From NCBI RefSeq assembly GCF_030848945.1, contig NZ_JANHAX010000003.1, forward strand, positions 248,001-312,000: a stretch of 64,000 nucleotides of DNA. The letters are read 5' to 3'. This DNA comes from Marimonas arenosa (GTDB lineage Bacteria; Pseudomonadota; Alphaproteobacteria; Rhodobacterales; Rhodobacteraceae). How positions within the stretch are numbered: the stretch's first letter is position 1; each line of letters begins with the position of its first letter. Of this stretch, positions 16,663 through 27,882 are shown one piece after another. Made by a program: the position numbers and the translations under genes. A model generated the notes under the pieces. The model ran no database searches and was not told where the DNA came from. It worked only from the letters and a program-made list of their open reading frames with translations.

Positions 16663-19320
16663 ATGGAACTCTATTTCCTCGCCCTTCTGATCATCACCAT
16701 GGCCATCGCGCTGGGCTCGGGCTATCCGGTGGCCTTCGCCCTGCCGGGGGCTGCGATCATCACCATCGGCGCGGCCGCCGGGGCCGGTTACCTGTTTGCC
16801 GGTTCGACCGACGCCTATTTCCATTCCGGCGGGCCGCAGCAATGGCTGTCGGCCGGGGTGACCAACCTCCGAGGGGTCTATTGGGAGGTCGAGCGGGACA
16901 CGTTGATTGCCATTCCGCTCTTCATCTTCATGGGCATCATGCTGCAGCGCTCGAAGATCGCGGAAGACCTGCTGGTCACCATGGCGCGCCTGTTCGGGCC
17001 GGTGCCGGGCGGCCTTGGCATTTCGGTGGTTTTCGTCGGCGCGCTGCTGGCGGCCACGACGGGGATCGTCGGTGCCACCGTGGTGGCGATGGGCCTGATC
17101 AGCCTGCCGGCGATGCTGCGCAACAACTATTCGCCGTCGCTGGCGACCGGCACGATCGCGGCCTCGGGCACGCTGGGGCAGATCATTCCGCCCTCGATCG
17201 TGCTGATCATCCTGGCCGACCAACTGGCCTCGGCCACCGACCAGGCCTCGACCGCGCGCAAGGCACTGCACAAGGTCTCGACCGGCGAGCTGTCGATGCC
17301 ATCGGAATTCGACGTCGCCTCGACCAGCGCCGGCGAGATGTTCCTGGGCGCCTTCGTGCCGGGCATCGTGTTGGTGCTGCTTTACATGGCCTATATCCTG
17401 ATCTTCGCGGTGATCAATCCCAAGGCCGCGCCTGCGGTGCATACTTCAGGCGGCTTTGATCGCAAGTTCTGGGGCGAGGTCTTCCTGACGCTGGTGCCGC
17501 CGCTGACGCTGATCTTCCTCGTTCTGGGGTCGATCATCACCGGTGTCGCCACCGTGAACCAGGCCGGTGCCATCGGGGCCGCGGGGGCGCTGATCATGGC
17601 GGGCTACCGGCTTTACGAGGGCAAGGGTCGGACGACATACTGGCCGGCGTTGATGGCGCTGGCATCGCTGGCGATGATGGCCTACGTGCTGTCGAACTAT
17701 GACATGAACCTGAAGTCGGCCAGCACCGCCGAGGACTGGACCGGGATCTACCTTGGCCTTTTAGCGATGATCGTCCTGATGGTCGCGCTGGTTTGGAGTG
17801 GATGGCGGGTTCTGAAAATCGAGAACACGATGCAGGGTGTGATGCTGGAGACGGCGAAGACCACGTCGCTCGTCTTCATCATCCTGCTGGGTGCGGCGAT
17901 GCTGACCGCGGCCTTCCGGGCATTCGGTGGTGAGGAACTGGTGAAAGAGTTCCTCAACAGCCTGCCGGGCGGGTTCTGGACCCAGTTCATTATCGTTATG
18001 CTGGTGATCTTTGTCCTCGGTTTCTTCCTCGACTTCATCGAGATTGCCGTGGTGGTCGTGCCAATCGTCGCGCCGATTCTGCTGATGGACCCGAGTGCAA
18101 ACATCACTGCCGTTTGGCTTGGTGTGATGATCGGCCTGAACATCCAGACCTCGTTCCTGACACCGCCTTTCGGGTTTGCACTTTTCTATCTGCGCGGGGT
18201 GGCACCGGCGAGCGTTAAGACGGTGCATATGTACAAGGGCGTAGTTGCCTTCATCTCGCTGCAGCTTCTGGCGCTGGGCATCGTTGGGGCGTACCCGCCG
18301 CTGGTGAACTATCTGCCGAACCGGGTATCGTTCCTGTCGGAAACGGCACCGCCGCCGCGGAACCCCAAGCTGCAATACTGCATCGAGGAATACACCGGGC
18401 AACAGATTGCCGAGAGCAGCCCGGCCGAGGTGATCGCGCGTGCCAAGGCGTTGGACCTGTCGGCCCTGCCGAAGAACCTGCAGAATGACCTGACCAAGAG
18501 CTTCGAAAACGCCGAGTCGGCACTCGCCGGGCTGGACTCGGTGTTCGCGGCCGAGGAGGCCGTGGACGCGGCGGCGAACGACTATCGCCCATTGCAGCGC
18601 GAGGTGCGGACGATCGAGAAAGATATCCGGAAGCTTGAGGAAGAGGCCGAGGAGTTGCGGACGATCATCGGACGTCTGCGCGACGAGTCGCAGGCCGAGC
18701 GCCGCGCCCGATTGGAGACCCGGCGTGACCGGCTTCTGGCCGAGGCCGAGGAGCAGAAAACGCATATTCCGGAGAACTGGGAGGAAGCGCACAAGGTCTT
18801 TGCCGAGTTGACAACCGCCGAGCAGAAAGCGCGCACGACCTATCGACGCAACGCCGATCAGGCTTGGGAAGCTCCGAGTGAGGTGCTGGCGATCCTGGAT
18901 GACAACGCGGCGTTTGACGCGCTGGAAACCGAGCTGCGCGACATGCGTGGCTATATCGAAAGCGTGGCCGAGACCGACGCGGCGGCCGAGGACACCGTCA
19001 AGGTGCTGGAGGACAAGTTCGGCGTGATCGAAGGCGCCAGTGACGTCAAGTCGGACCTGAGCAAGGCACGCCGGGCGCTGCGGGTGAATAAATTCGATCG
19101 CGAACAGGCGCTGGAGAGCTTTGACGATGCGCTGGCCGAATACGAAGCGCAGAAGGCGTGGCGCGCCGAAGCGGCTAACCTGCGGCCCGGAGTCGAGGCC
19201 TATCTCGACGGGATTCGCAGCACGCTGGGGATTCGCTCGCAAGACCAGCTGACCCGCGAGCAGGCGCTCTACATGGCGTCTTGCAGCGCCGTGCACCGCG
19301 ATATCTCGCTGAACTTCTGA
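16663..19320 (+). CDS. dctM: TRAP transporter large permease with C-terminal coiled-coil extension
   Basis: DctM is the transport subunit moving substrate with sodium. The membrane part covers about residues 1-550 and shows typical DctM blocks, including GYPVAFALPGA, PLFIFMGIMLQRSKIAEDLL, GTLGQIIPPSIVLIILAD and NIQTSFLTPPFGFALFYLRG. At 885 residues it is about twice the usual 430. Residues about 290-400 add extra membrane helices in mid-protein, and 555-885 form a soluble tail with a strong coiled coil near 646-700 (REVRTIEKDIRKLEEEAEEL onward). The tail ends with CSAVHRDISLNF. The frame is intact and base composition matches the operon, so it is a genuine fusion or extension. Confidence 0.88.
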   Translation: MELYFLALLIITMAIALGSGYPVAFALPGAAIITIGAAAGAGYLFAGSTDAYFHSGGPQQWLSAGVTNLRGVYWEVERDTLIAIPLFIFMGIMLQRSKIAEDLLVTMARLFGPVPGGLGISVVFVGALLAATTGIVGATVVAMGLISLPAMLRNNYSPSLATGTIAASGTLGQIIPPSIVLIILADQLASATDQASTARKALHKVSTGELSMPSEFDVASTSAGEMFLGAFVPGIVLVLLYMAYILIFAVINPKAAPAVHTSGGFDRKFWGEVFLTLVPPLTLIFLVLGSIITGVATVNQAGAIGAAGALIMAGYRLYEGKGRTTYWPALMALASLAMMAYVLSNYDMNLKSASTAEDWTGIYLGLLAMIVLMVALVWSGWRVLKIENTMQGVMLETAKTTSLVFIILLGAAMLTAAFRAFGGEELVKEFLNSLPGGFWTQFIIVMLVIFVLGFFLDFIEIAVVVVPIVAPILLMDPSANITAVWLGVMIGLNIQTSFLTPPFGFALFYLRGVAPASVKTVHMYKGVVAFISLQLLALGIVGAYPPLVNYLPNRVSFLSETAPPPRNPKLQYCIEEYTGQQIAESSPAEVIARAKALDLSALPKNLQNDLTKSFENAESALAGLDSVFAAEEAVDAAANDYRPLQREVRTIEKDIRKLEEEAEELRTIIGRLRDESQAERRARLETRRDRLLAEAEEQKTHIPENWEEAHKVFAELTTAEQKARTTYRRNADQAWEAPSEVLAILDDNAAFDALETELRDMRGYIESVAETDAAAEDTVKVLEDKFGVIEGASDVKSDLSKARRALRVNKFDREQALESFDDALAEYEAQKAWRAEAANLRPGVEAYLDGIRSTLGIRSQDQLTREQALYMASCSAVHRDISLNF

Positions 19321-19325
19321 TCCAG

Positions 19326-19349
19326 GGCCCCGGTTCGCCGGGGCCTTTT
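19326..19349 (+). terminator. Rho-independent terminator of the TRAP operon
   Basis: GGCCCCGG (19326-19333), tetraloop TTCG and CCGGGGCC (19338-19345) form a perfect 8-bp stem followed by TTTT. It begins six bases after the large permease stop. The downstream racemase gene starts only 17 bases later, so some readthrough is possible. Confidence 0.85.
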
Positions 19350-19365
19350 CCTTTGGGAGTTTACC

Positions 19366-20457
19366 ATGCTGGATGGCATCCGCATCGTCGAGGTCGAAGG
19401 GCTGGGACCGGGGCCATTTGCAGCCATGACGCTGGCCGATCTCGGTGCCGACGTGATCGTGGTGCATCGCAAGGGCGGCAACCCGACGCCGGGCGTGCCG
19501 GACCGCTCGGTACTGGACCGAGGCAAACGGTCGATCGCGCTGGATCTGAAGGATGCGGATGATCTGGAGGTGTTTCGCAAGCTGGTGGCCACTGCCGACG
19601 GGCTGATCGAGGGGTTTCGGCCGGGGGTGATGGAAAAGCTCGGGATCGGGCCCGAGGCCTGCCACGCGATCAACCCGGCGCTGGTTTTCGGGCGGATGAC
19701 GGGATGGGGACAGGACAGTCCGCTTGCCAAGGCCGCCGGTCACGATCTGAACTACATCTCGATGTCGGGGGCGCTGTGGTATGCTGGTGCGCCGGGTGAT
19801 GCGCCGGTGACGCCGGCGACGCTTGTGGGCGATATCGGTGGCGGAGCGCTTTATCTCGTGGTCGGGATGTTGGCCGGGATCATGCAGGCAAAGGCGACCG
19901 GACGGGGCACGGTGGTGGATGCGGCGATTTATGATGGTTCGGCCCATATGATGAACCTGCTGATGGCGCTGCGCCAGGCGGGCGGGTTTCCAGAGGCGCG
20001 GGGCGAGGGCATTCTCGACGGGCCGCACTGGTGCCGGAGCTATGCCACCGCCGATGGTGGCTGGATGTCGGTGCAGTGCCTGGAGCCCAAGTTCTATGCG
20101 ATCTTCCTCGAGCTGCTGGGTCTGAACGAGGACGCGGATTTCGCCGGGCAGTTCGACCACGGCCTGTGGCCCCGGGCGACGGAGCGCCTGAAGACGATTT
20201 TCGCCGGCAGGACGCGGGCCGAGTGGGAGGCGTTGTTCCTGGGCACGGATGCCTGTGTGGCGCCTGTGCTGAGCCCGGACGAGGCCACCTTGCACGAGAT
20301 GAACGCGGCGCGGGGCGTGTGGAAGGCGCCGGCAGGCGTGTTGCAGGCAGCGCCGGCACCGCGCTTTGCCGGGCAGCCGGCTTGGGAGCCGACCGAGTCG
20401 CCGGTACGTGGCGCGCATGGTGCAGACATTCTGAAAGAGCTCGGCCTCGGTGGATGA
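19366..20457 (+). CDS. Alpha-methylacyl-CoA racemase, class III CoA-transferase fold
   Basis: The 363-residue protein belongs to the CaiB/BaiF family and carries the racemase catalytic pair: H126 in GHDLNYISMSGAL and D156 in TLVGDIGGG, at the same positions reported for Mycobacterium tuberculosis MCR. These would epimerise 2-methylacyl-CoA thioesters. The N-terminal LDGIRIVEVEGLGPGPFAAM is the usual CoA-binding start. Length is normal for AMACR. It follows the TRAP operon on the same strand beyond a terminator, so a link between imported acid and a 2-methylacyl-CoA is only suggested. Confidence 0.88.
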   Translation: MLDGIRIVEVEGLGPGPFAAMTLADLGADVIVVHRKGGNPTPGVPDRSVLDRGKRSIALDLKDADDLEVFRKLVATADGLIEGFRPGVMEKLGIGPEACHAINPALVFGRMTGWGQDSPLAKAAGHDLNYISMSGALWYAGAPGDAPVTPATLVGDIGGGALYLVVGMLAGIMQAKATGRGTVVDAAIYDGSAHMMNLLMALRQAGGFPEARGEGILDGPHWCRSYATADGGWMSVQCLEPKFYAIFLELLGLNEDADFAGQFDHGLWPRATERLKTIFAGRTRAEWEALFLGTDACVAPVLSPDEATLHEMNAARGVWKAPAGVLQAAPAPRFAGQPAWEPTESPVRGAHGADILKELGLGG

Positions 20458-20466
20458 CCCCCCGAC

Positions 20467-21666
20467 CTAGGCTCTGCGCTTGCCGATCATGGCAATCAGG
20501 GCGACGGTGGAGCCGGCCAGCAGGATGACGGCCAGCGTGGTGGGGCCAAGCCCGAAGACTTCGGACAGGGCGCTGATGGTGAAGGCCAGCGCCGAGGTCG
20601 ACAACGTGATCGACACCATCCAGAGCGACATGATGCGCCCGCGCAGTTCGTCTTCGAGGTCGGTCTGGATACCGATCTGCAGAGACACGCCGACATAGGT
20701 TCCGGCGAAACCGACGATCGGTGCCAGTGCGAAGGCCAGCGGGAAGGAGGGCGCCAGGGTCAGCGCGGCGGTTGCGGTGAAGCCGACGGCGATGACGGTG
20801 AAGCGGGTGGCCGCCATGCCGGCGAGCCGCGCGCCCGCGACGACCTGGAACACTGCCGCGATCAGGGCGCCGGCGCCAACGGCCGAAGTCAGCAGGCCGA
20901 GCCCCTCGGCGCCGCGTTGAAAGCGGCCATCGGCGATCAGGGCCAGGATTTCAGTGACGCCCCGGATCGGTCCCATCGCGGCCACGGTCAGAAGCAGGCT
21001 GTACCGCACCGGCAGGCGCGACCAGGCGGCGCGCAGCCCCTCGGCCAGGTCGGTAAGGAAGCTGCTGCGCTCGGCCTTGGGCGGCACAGCGCGCGGTTTC
21101 AGCGTTGGACCAATGATCAGGTTGGGCAGGAAAAGAGCCGTCGAAATTGCCGCGGTCGGGATGGTGCCGAGCTGAGCAATGAGAAACCCGCCGATGGCGG
21201 GGCTGATCACACGGCCGACGTTGAAATTGAGAGCCGCGAGCGCGACGACCGAACCGATCTGGGGCTGGTCGACCAGGCGTGGGCCGAGCGATTGGCGCAC
21301 GGGGTGATAGGCTGAGATCACGGTGCCGAAGAGAAGTGCGATGCCGAGCAGGCCGCTGGGGGTCAGGACGCCTGCAAGCATCAGCGCGAGCAGCGCCGCC
21401 GGGCAAGCCAGCAAGCCGATCGAGACCCAGCGATAGGCGACAAGGATCGGCGTTCTATCGGTCAGCGCGCCGAAGAAGGGCGCGGTGAAGGCGACCGGCG
21501 CGAGGCTGAGCGCGGCGACCAGGCCGACAAAACTGGCCGATCCCGTGAGATCCCAGGCGAGCCACGAGAGCAGCACCCGGAAGATCCAGTTTCCGTTCAC
21601 TCCCGCCACGGCACCCACGAAGTAGCGGCGGAACGCTGGGTTTGCGAGGGCGCCGAAGCCGCTCAT
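20467..21666 (-). CDS. MFS transporter, EntS/MFS_3-like
   Basis: A roughly 400-residue protein with about 12 hydrophobic segments. FVGAVAGVNGNWIFRVLLSWLAWDLTGSASFVGLVAAL at the N-terminus and FFGALTDRTPILVAYRW (the MFS loop 2-3 motif) match the MFS_3/EntS-type exporters. SLQIGIQTDLEDELRGRIMSLW is the equivalent C-terminal half motif. The ATG at 21666 is preferred; a GTG at 21699 has AAGGA only three bases away. It is convergent with the racemase gene, ten bases apart. Substrate unknown. Confidence 0.8.
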   Translation of the reverse strand: MSGFGALANPAFRRYFVGAVAGVNGNWIFRVLLSWLAWDLTGSASFVGLVAALSLAPVAFTAPFFGALTDRTPILVAYRWVSIGLLACPAALLALMLAGVLTPSGLLGIALLFGTVISAYHPVRQSLGPRLVDQPQIGSVVALAALNFNVGRVISPAIGGFLIAQLGTIPTAAISTALFLPNLIIGPTLKPRAVPPKAERSSFLTDLAEGLRAAWSRLPVRYSLLLTVAAMGPIRGVTEILALIADGRFQRGAEGLGLLTSAVGAGALIAAVFQVVAGARLAGMAATRFTVIAVGFTATAALTLAPSFPLAFALAPIVGFAGTYVGVSLQIGIQTDLEDELRGRIMSLWMVSITLSTSALAFTISALSEVFGLGPTTLAVILLAGSTVALIAMIGKRRA

Positions 21667-21753
21667 GAAGCTTGGGTCCTGGGTGAGGGAAGCACGCACA
21701 TGTCCTTTTGCCGCGAGCGTAGCGCCGCCGGCCGCAGGCGCAAGAGGCGGCGG

Positions 21754-22917
21754 CTAAGACGTCAGGTCGTCGACGATCGCGGAGAAGATGCGGGCCCCCA
21801 CGGGAATCAGATCATCGGGGAAGTCGAAATCCGGATTGTGGAGCGCGGGGCTGTCGACCCCTGAACCGAGGAGCAGCATGGCGAGTTCGCAATCGCCGCC
21901 GAAACGGCCGAAATCCTCGGACCCGGGCAGAGGGAAAGGGCCCTGGTCATAGGGAATGCCGATCCGGTCGAGCGCCTTGGAGGCGACGGCTACGGCACCC
22001 GGGGTGTTGTCGCAGGTGACAAAGACGTCGTCGTAGCCGATCTCGAGACCTAGGCCGCCGTTTCGGGCCGCGGTTGCGGCCAGAGTTTCGGCGTCCTCGA
22101 TCAGGCGCACCATGCGGGCTTCGGTCAGGGCGCGCAGGGTGACGTAAAGGTCGGCTTCGCCCGGGGCGACGCCAAAGGCCGGGTCGCCAAGCCGGGCATG
22201 GCAGATCGTGGCCAGTGCATAGTCAGGGTCAGTGCCGCACCGGCCCTGCCCCAGGGCAGCGAGCGCGGGCATCAGGCTAGATAACGCGGTCATGGGTGAC
22301 AGGCCGTTTTCCGGCTGCGAGGCGTGGGCGGTGCGGCCGGCAAGCCGGATACGCATGCCGCGCGAGGCACACATGACCGGCCCTGACGCAAGGGCGACGT
22401 GGCCCAGCGGCACGCCGGGCCAGTTGTGGATAGCGAAGGCATAGTCGGGAGTCAGATCGGCAAATTCCGGGTCGGCGACGACGGCCGCCGCCCCGGCGCC
22501 GTTTTCCTCGGCCGGCTGGAACATCAGGACCACCGAGCCGCGCGTTGGGCGCCGGCGGCCCAACAGGCGGGCCATAGCGGCGATTATGGTCATATGGCCA
22601 TCATGGCCGCAGAGATGGCCTTTCCCCGGGTCTTGCGAACGATGGTCGTGCGTTGAGGTTTCCCGGATAGGCAGCCCGTCGAGTTCGCAGCGCAAGAGGA
22701 GACGCGGGCCGGGGGCGGCGCCGTTGTAAAGCGCCGCGACGCCGTGACCGCCGAGCCCGGTCACGATGCGGTCGGGCTGCGTGGCTTGGAGCATCGTTTC
22801 GACGCGGGCGGCAGTTTCTTTCTCCTCGCCCGAAAGCTCGGGATGGCGGTGCAGTTCGCGCCGCCATTGGGTGAGGTCGACCACGTCGGAATTTGTGAGG
22901 GAGGTGCGCTGGGTCAT
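21754..22917 (-). CDS. M20-family metallo-amidohydrolase
   Basis: This 387-residue enzyme belongs to the M20 peptidase/amidohydrolase group (hippurate hydrolase, IAA-amino acid hydrolase, N-acetyl-diaminopimelate deacetylase relatives). Seen are RRELHRHPELSGEE, the metal-site stretch HLCGHDGHMT, the catalytic FQPAEENGAGA, HNWPGVPLG, and the C-terminal PLPGSEDFGRF with its glutamate-aspartate. It would hydrolyse N-acyl amino acids or similar amides in the cytoplasm. The ATG at 22917 fits the family N-terminus; an upstream 90-codon extension in frame has no family similarity. No good ribosome site is visible. Confidence 0.88.
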   Translation of the reverse strand: MTQRTSLTNSDVVDLTQWRRELHRHPELSGEEKETAARVETMLQATQPDRIVTGLGGHGVAALYNGAAPGPRLLLRCELDGLPIRETSTHDHRSQDPGKGHLCGHDGHMTIIAAMARLLGRRRPTRGSVVLMFQPAEENGAGAAAVVADPEFADLTPDYAFAIHNWPGVPLGHVALASGPVMCASRGMRIRLAGRTAHASQPENGLSPMTALSSLMPALAALGQGRCGTDPDYALATICHARLGDPAFGVAPGEADLYVTLRALTEARMVRLIEDAETLAATAARNGGLGLEIGYDDVFVTCDNTPGAVAVASKALDRIGIPYDQGPFPLPGSEDFGRFGGDCELAMLLLGSGVDSPALHNPDFDFPDDLIPVGARIFSAIVDDLTS

Positions 22918-23032
22918 CGGGTACGTCGCTTGTTTCGCTGTCCCCGGACAGTAAGGGCGGAAACCGCGGGAGCAAGACGCAACTGCGCCCGGCGCAGGTT
23001 CACCGGGCACAGAAGTTGTCCGATCGAACAGG

Positions 23033-23530
23033 TCAGGCGGCAGGTGGTGCCGCCATGATGGCGGCAAGGTAGCAGAGCGCGGCGGCGGTTGCGGCAGCCG
23101 AGCGCAAGTGGTTCCACCGCGTCCAGTTTCGCAGGTAGGTTTGCCACAGGAAGAAGGCCGCAGCGCTGTCTGGGCGTTCGGCGTCAAGGGCCTTGTTCAT
23201 CGGCACATTGATCCGAGCCGTGACCGCCATGACGCCGCCGAGATAGGCCATGGCGCCCACCACCAACCAGGCCGCGACGGGATCCGGGAGGAAGAGCAGA
23301 CCAAGACCCGCGAGCCCGATCGACGCAAAGCTCATGCCTATGAGGAGGACCATGAATTGCGAGCGGTAGACCTCGCGGTTGATGATCTGCATCGTCTCGA
23401 TCCCGGCAGCGGGCTGTGCCCGTCCCAGCGACCGCATGACGAAGTCGGAAAAGGTGAGGAAGACACCGGCTACAAGCCCCGAAGCGAGGGTGGCGGCAAC
23501 GAGAAGGATCTGGATGAAGTCGTTCGACAT
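23033..23530 (-). CDS. DUF1772 (anthrone oxygenase-like) membrane protein
   Basis: The 165-residue protein has four hydrophobic segments and the DUF1772 layout: GLVAGVFLTFSDFVMRSLGR, then METMQIINREVYRSQFM-like helix, and FFLWQTYLRNWTRWNHLRSAAA near the C-terminus. Fungal relatives are annotated as anthrone oxygenases; bacterial members have no settled function. The ATG at 23530 is used. It is 20 bases downstream of the NAD(P)-binding reductase gene on the same strand and would share its TetR-controlled promoter. Confidence 0.8.
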   Translation of the reverse strand: MSNDFIQILLVAATLASGLVAGVFLTFSDFVMRSLGRAQPAAGIETMQIINREVYRSQFMVLLIGMSFASIGLAGLGLLFLPDPVAAWLVVGAMAYLGGVMAVTARINVPMNKALDAERPDSAAAFFLWQTYLRNWTRWNHLRSAAATAAALCYLAAIMAAPPAA

Positions 23531-23550
23531 GGTGACACCTGTTTTCAAGA

Positions 23551-24180
23551 TCAGTTCGAGATCGCGACGGCGCGATGCAGGTCAGAGAGGTCGGTGACTT
23601 GCCGCTTGAGAAACTCGGCGATGTCGGCCCGCGAGATTTTCAAGTTCAATGCCCGTTCTTCAGGGCCGAAACCGCGTTTGAAGGTGCCGGTGGCCGGCCC
23701 GTCAGCGAAGGCCGACGGGCGCACGATGGTCCAGTCGAGACCGCTGGCGCGCACCAGGCTTTCCTGCAACTCGTGGTCGCGGTGCACCGGCCGCAGGAGC
23801 AGGCCGAACATGATGCGTTTCCAGAAAAAGTTCAGGTTATTCCAGCTTTCATGTGCCCCGAGCGTGGATTGGCAGACCAGCCGCCGCACGCCGTGCTGCT
23901 GCATCGCGCGGATGACGTTCAGCGTGCCTTGCGAGCGAATGTCGCTGCTGCGAGAGGCGCCCGCGCCGAGGGCGATCACGACCGCGTCCTGGCCTTCTGT
24001 GGCACGCGAGACTGCGTCGATGTCCCTTGCGTCGCCGGCCCAGGGATGCAGGCCGGTATGGTCCTGTTCCAAGGCGCCGGGCCGGCGGGCGAAAGCAGTG
24101 ACTGTGTGGCCGTCGGCCAGCAAAGCGGCGACCGCGAGGCGGCCGATGCTGCCGGTGGCGCCGAAAACGATGACTTTCAT
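23551..24180 (-). CDS. NAD(P)-binding NmrA/SDR-like protein
   Basis: The 209-residue protein opens with MKVIVFGATGSIGRLAVAAL, a Rossmann GxTGxxG loop typical of atypical short-chain dehydrogenases (NmrA/SDR_a5). LDWTIVRPSAFADGP is the conserved substrate-side block. The classical YxxxK pair is absent, so it may be a redox sensor or a quinone/NAD(P)-linked reductase rather than a standard dehydrogenase. It starts 85 bases from the divergent tetR gene, with the double-palindrome operator between them. Confidence 0.82.
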   Translation of the reverse strand: MKVIVFGATGSIGRLAVAALLADGHTVTAFARRPGALEQDHTGLHPWAGDARDIDAVSRATEGQDAVVIALGAGASRSSDIRSQGTLNVIRAMQQHGVRRLVCQSTLGAHESWNNLNFFWKRIMFGLLLRPVHRDHELQESLVRASGLDWTIVRPSAFADGPATGTFKRGFGPEERALNLKISRADIAEFLKRQVTDLSDLHRAVAISN

Positions 24181-24214
24181 GGTTTTCTCCTTTTCCTAAA
24201 TCTTGGATCAAGAA

Positions 24215-24273
24215 CTTGACACTGTGTAAAGTTGACAGCGTGTCAATTAAGGGTAACTTTACACCATGTCAAG
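24215..24273. promoter_or_regulatory. Nested palindromic operator for the TetR regulator
   Basis: CTTGACACTGTGTAAAGTT (24215-24233) and AACTTTACACCATGTCAAG (24255-24273) are inverted copies matching at 17 of 19 positions. Between them is a perfect palindrome TTGACA-GCG-TGTCAA (24232-24246). The right arm overlaps the tetR start codon at 24266. The layout predicts two or three TetR dimers blocking both divergent promoters, with direct autorepression at the start codon. Confidence 0.75.
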
Positions 24274-24856
24274 TCAGAATCCGAACGCCCGCACCCGCAT
24301 TCTCAACGCTGCATGGAACCTGCTGGAGAAGGGCGGCAGCAAAGTCCGCATGTCGGATATTGCCAAGGCGGCCGGGGTGAGCCGTCAAGCGGTCTACCTG
24401 CATTTCCCTTCGCGCGCCGAACTGCTGATCGAAACGACACGGCATATCGATGAGGCCAAGGCGGTCGACGACCGGCTCGCCCCGAGTCGCGCGGCGACAA
24501 ACGGGCGCGAACGGCTTCAGTTGTTTGTCGAGGCCTGGGCCGGTCATATCCCCGAGATTTATGGCGTTGGCCGGGCGCTGATGGCGATGCAGGATAATGA
24601 CGAAGAGGCGCGAAAGGCCTGGGGCGACCGCATGCAGGCGGTGCGCCATGGTTGCGCCGCCGCGGTATCTGCGCTTGCCGCCGATGGTGAGCTGCGTTCC
24701 GGACTCACCGAGGAGAAGGCGACCGATCTGCTTTGGACGTTGTTATCGGTTCGCAACTGGGAGCAATTGACTCTAGAGGCCGGCTGGTCGCAGGAAGAAT
24801 ACCTCACCGCACTGAAAGACCTGGCCTTTCGCGGACTGACGGACACCGCCGACTGA
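24266..24856 (+). CDS. TetR-family transcriptional regulator
   Basis: The 196-residue protein has an N-terminal TetR helix-turn-helix: RILNAAWNLLEKGGSKVRMSDIAKAAGVSRQAVYLHFPSRAELL, residues about 11-54. The C-terminal ligand domain has no recognised specificity. Its start codon lies inside the right arm of the palindromic operator, so it should repress itself and the divergent reductase/DUF1772 pair until an inducer binds. A weak AAGGG lies 12 bases upstream of the ATG. The gene is convergent with gyrB. Confidence 0.9.
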   Translation: MSSQNPNARTRILNAAWNLLEKGGSKVRMSDIAKAAGVSRQAVYLHFPSRAELLIETTRHIDEAKAVDDRLAPSRAATNGRERLQLFVEAWAGHIPEIYGVGRALMAMQDNDEEARKAWGDRMQAVRHGCAAAVSALAADGELRSGLTEEKATDLLWTLLSVRNWEQLTLEAGWSQEEYLTALKDLAFRGLTDTAD

Positions 24857-24906
24857 CACGGGACATCCGCCCAAAGCAGGACACCGGTTCTGTGACGGAC
24901 GATGCC

Positions 24907-27382
<2,476 letters not shown>

Positions 27383-27510
27383 GCGAAGACACTATATTTT
27401 GTGGTTTTTCGGGTCTCTGGATTGGACCGGAAATTCCTCGTCTTTGCCCCAATCTGTCCCAAACTTTCGGCGAGGTTCGAACGCAACGAGTATCAAGAGG
27501 GAGCAGCCCC

Positions 27511-27867
27511 GTGAGTAAGGCCATTCAGGCGGCGATGAGCCAGGAACAGTTTCCCGAAAGCGCGCGGGTTCGTCCGCCGGCACCCGAGGCGGAGGTGCGG
27601 ATGAGCCCAACCGAGAAGATCGGCAGCCGCTGGCGGGTGCGCGAGGATGCGCTGTGGAACCCGTTCGAGGTGATATCCAACATGCTGTGGATCGTGTTCG
27701 GCTTCGGCTTTTTCATGGGGCGGAGCCACTATGCCTTCGTTGCCGAGCTGTTTGCGCCTGTCTTCGTGCTGGGTTTTGCCGTGCTGCTGGGGCAGGCAAC
27801 GCTGCGCCGGCGCGCGGGCGAGGCGGGGGTGATGGTGGTGATGCGCCGGCGCCTTGGGCTCGGTTGA
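27511..27867 (+). CDS. Small two-helix membrane protein, function unknown
   Basis: A 118-residue protein from a GTG start at 27511 (GAGGGAG lies upstream); an ATG at 27535 is the alternative. The N-terminal third is Pro/Arg/Glu-rich and polar. Two hydrophobic segments follow, near residues 55-70 and 75-93, then a basic end. It stands between gyrB and recF on the opposite strand and converges on recF with a 15-base gap. I recognise no family. Confidence 0.55.
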   Translation: MSKAIQAAMSQEQFPESARVRPPAPEAEVRMSPTEKIGSRWRVREDALWNPFEVISNMLWIVFGFGFFMGRSHYAFVAELFAPVFVLGFAVLLGQATLRRRAGEAGVMVVMRRRLGLG

Positions 27868-27882
27868 CCCTGCGCGCTGCCG

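Noticed and set aside
17761..20418. An 885-codon open frame antisense to dctM and the racemase gene
   Set aside because: It is Arg/His/Pro-rich with no family features, and lies opposite two well-supported genes. Long antisense frames are expected in GC-rich coding DNA.
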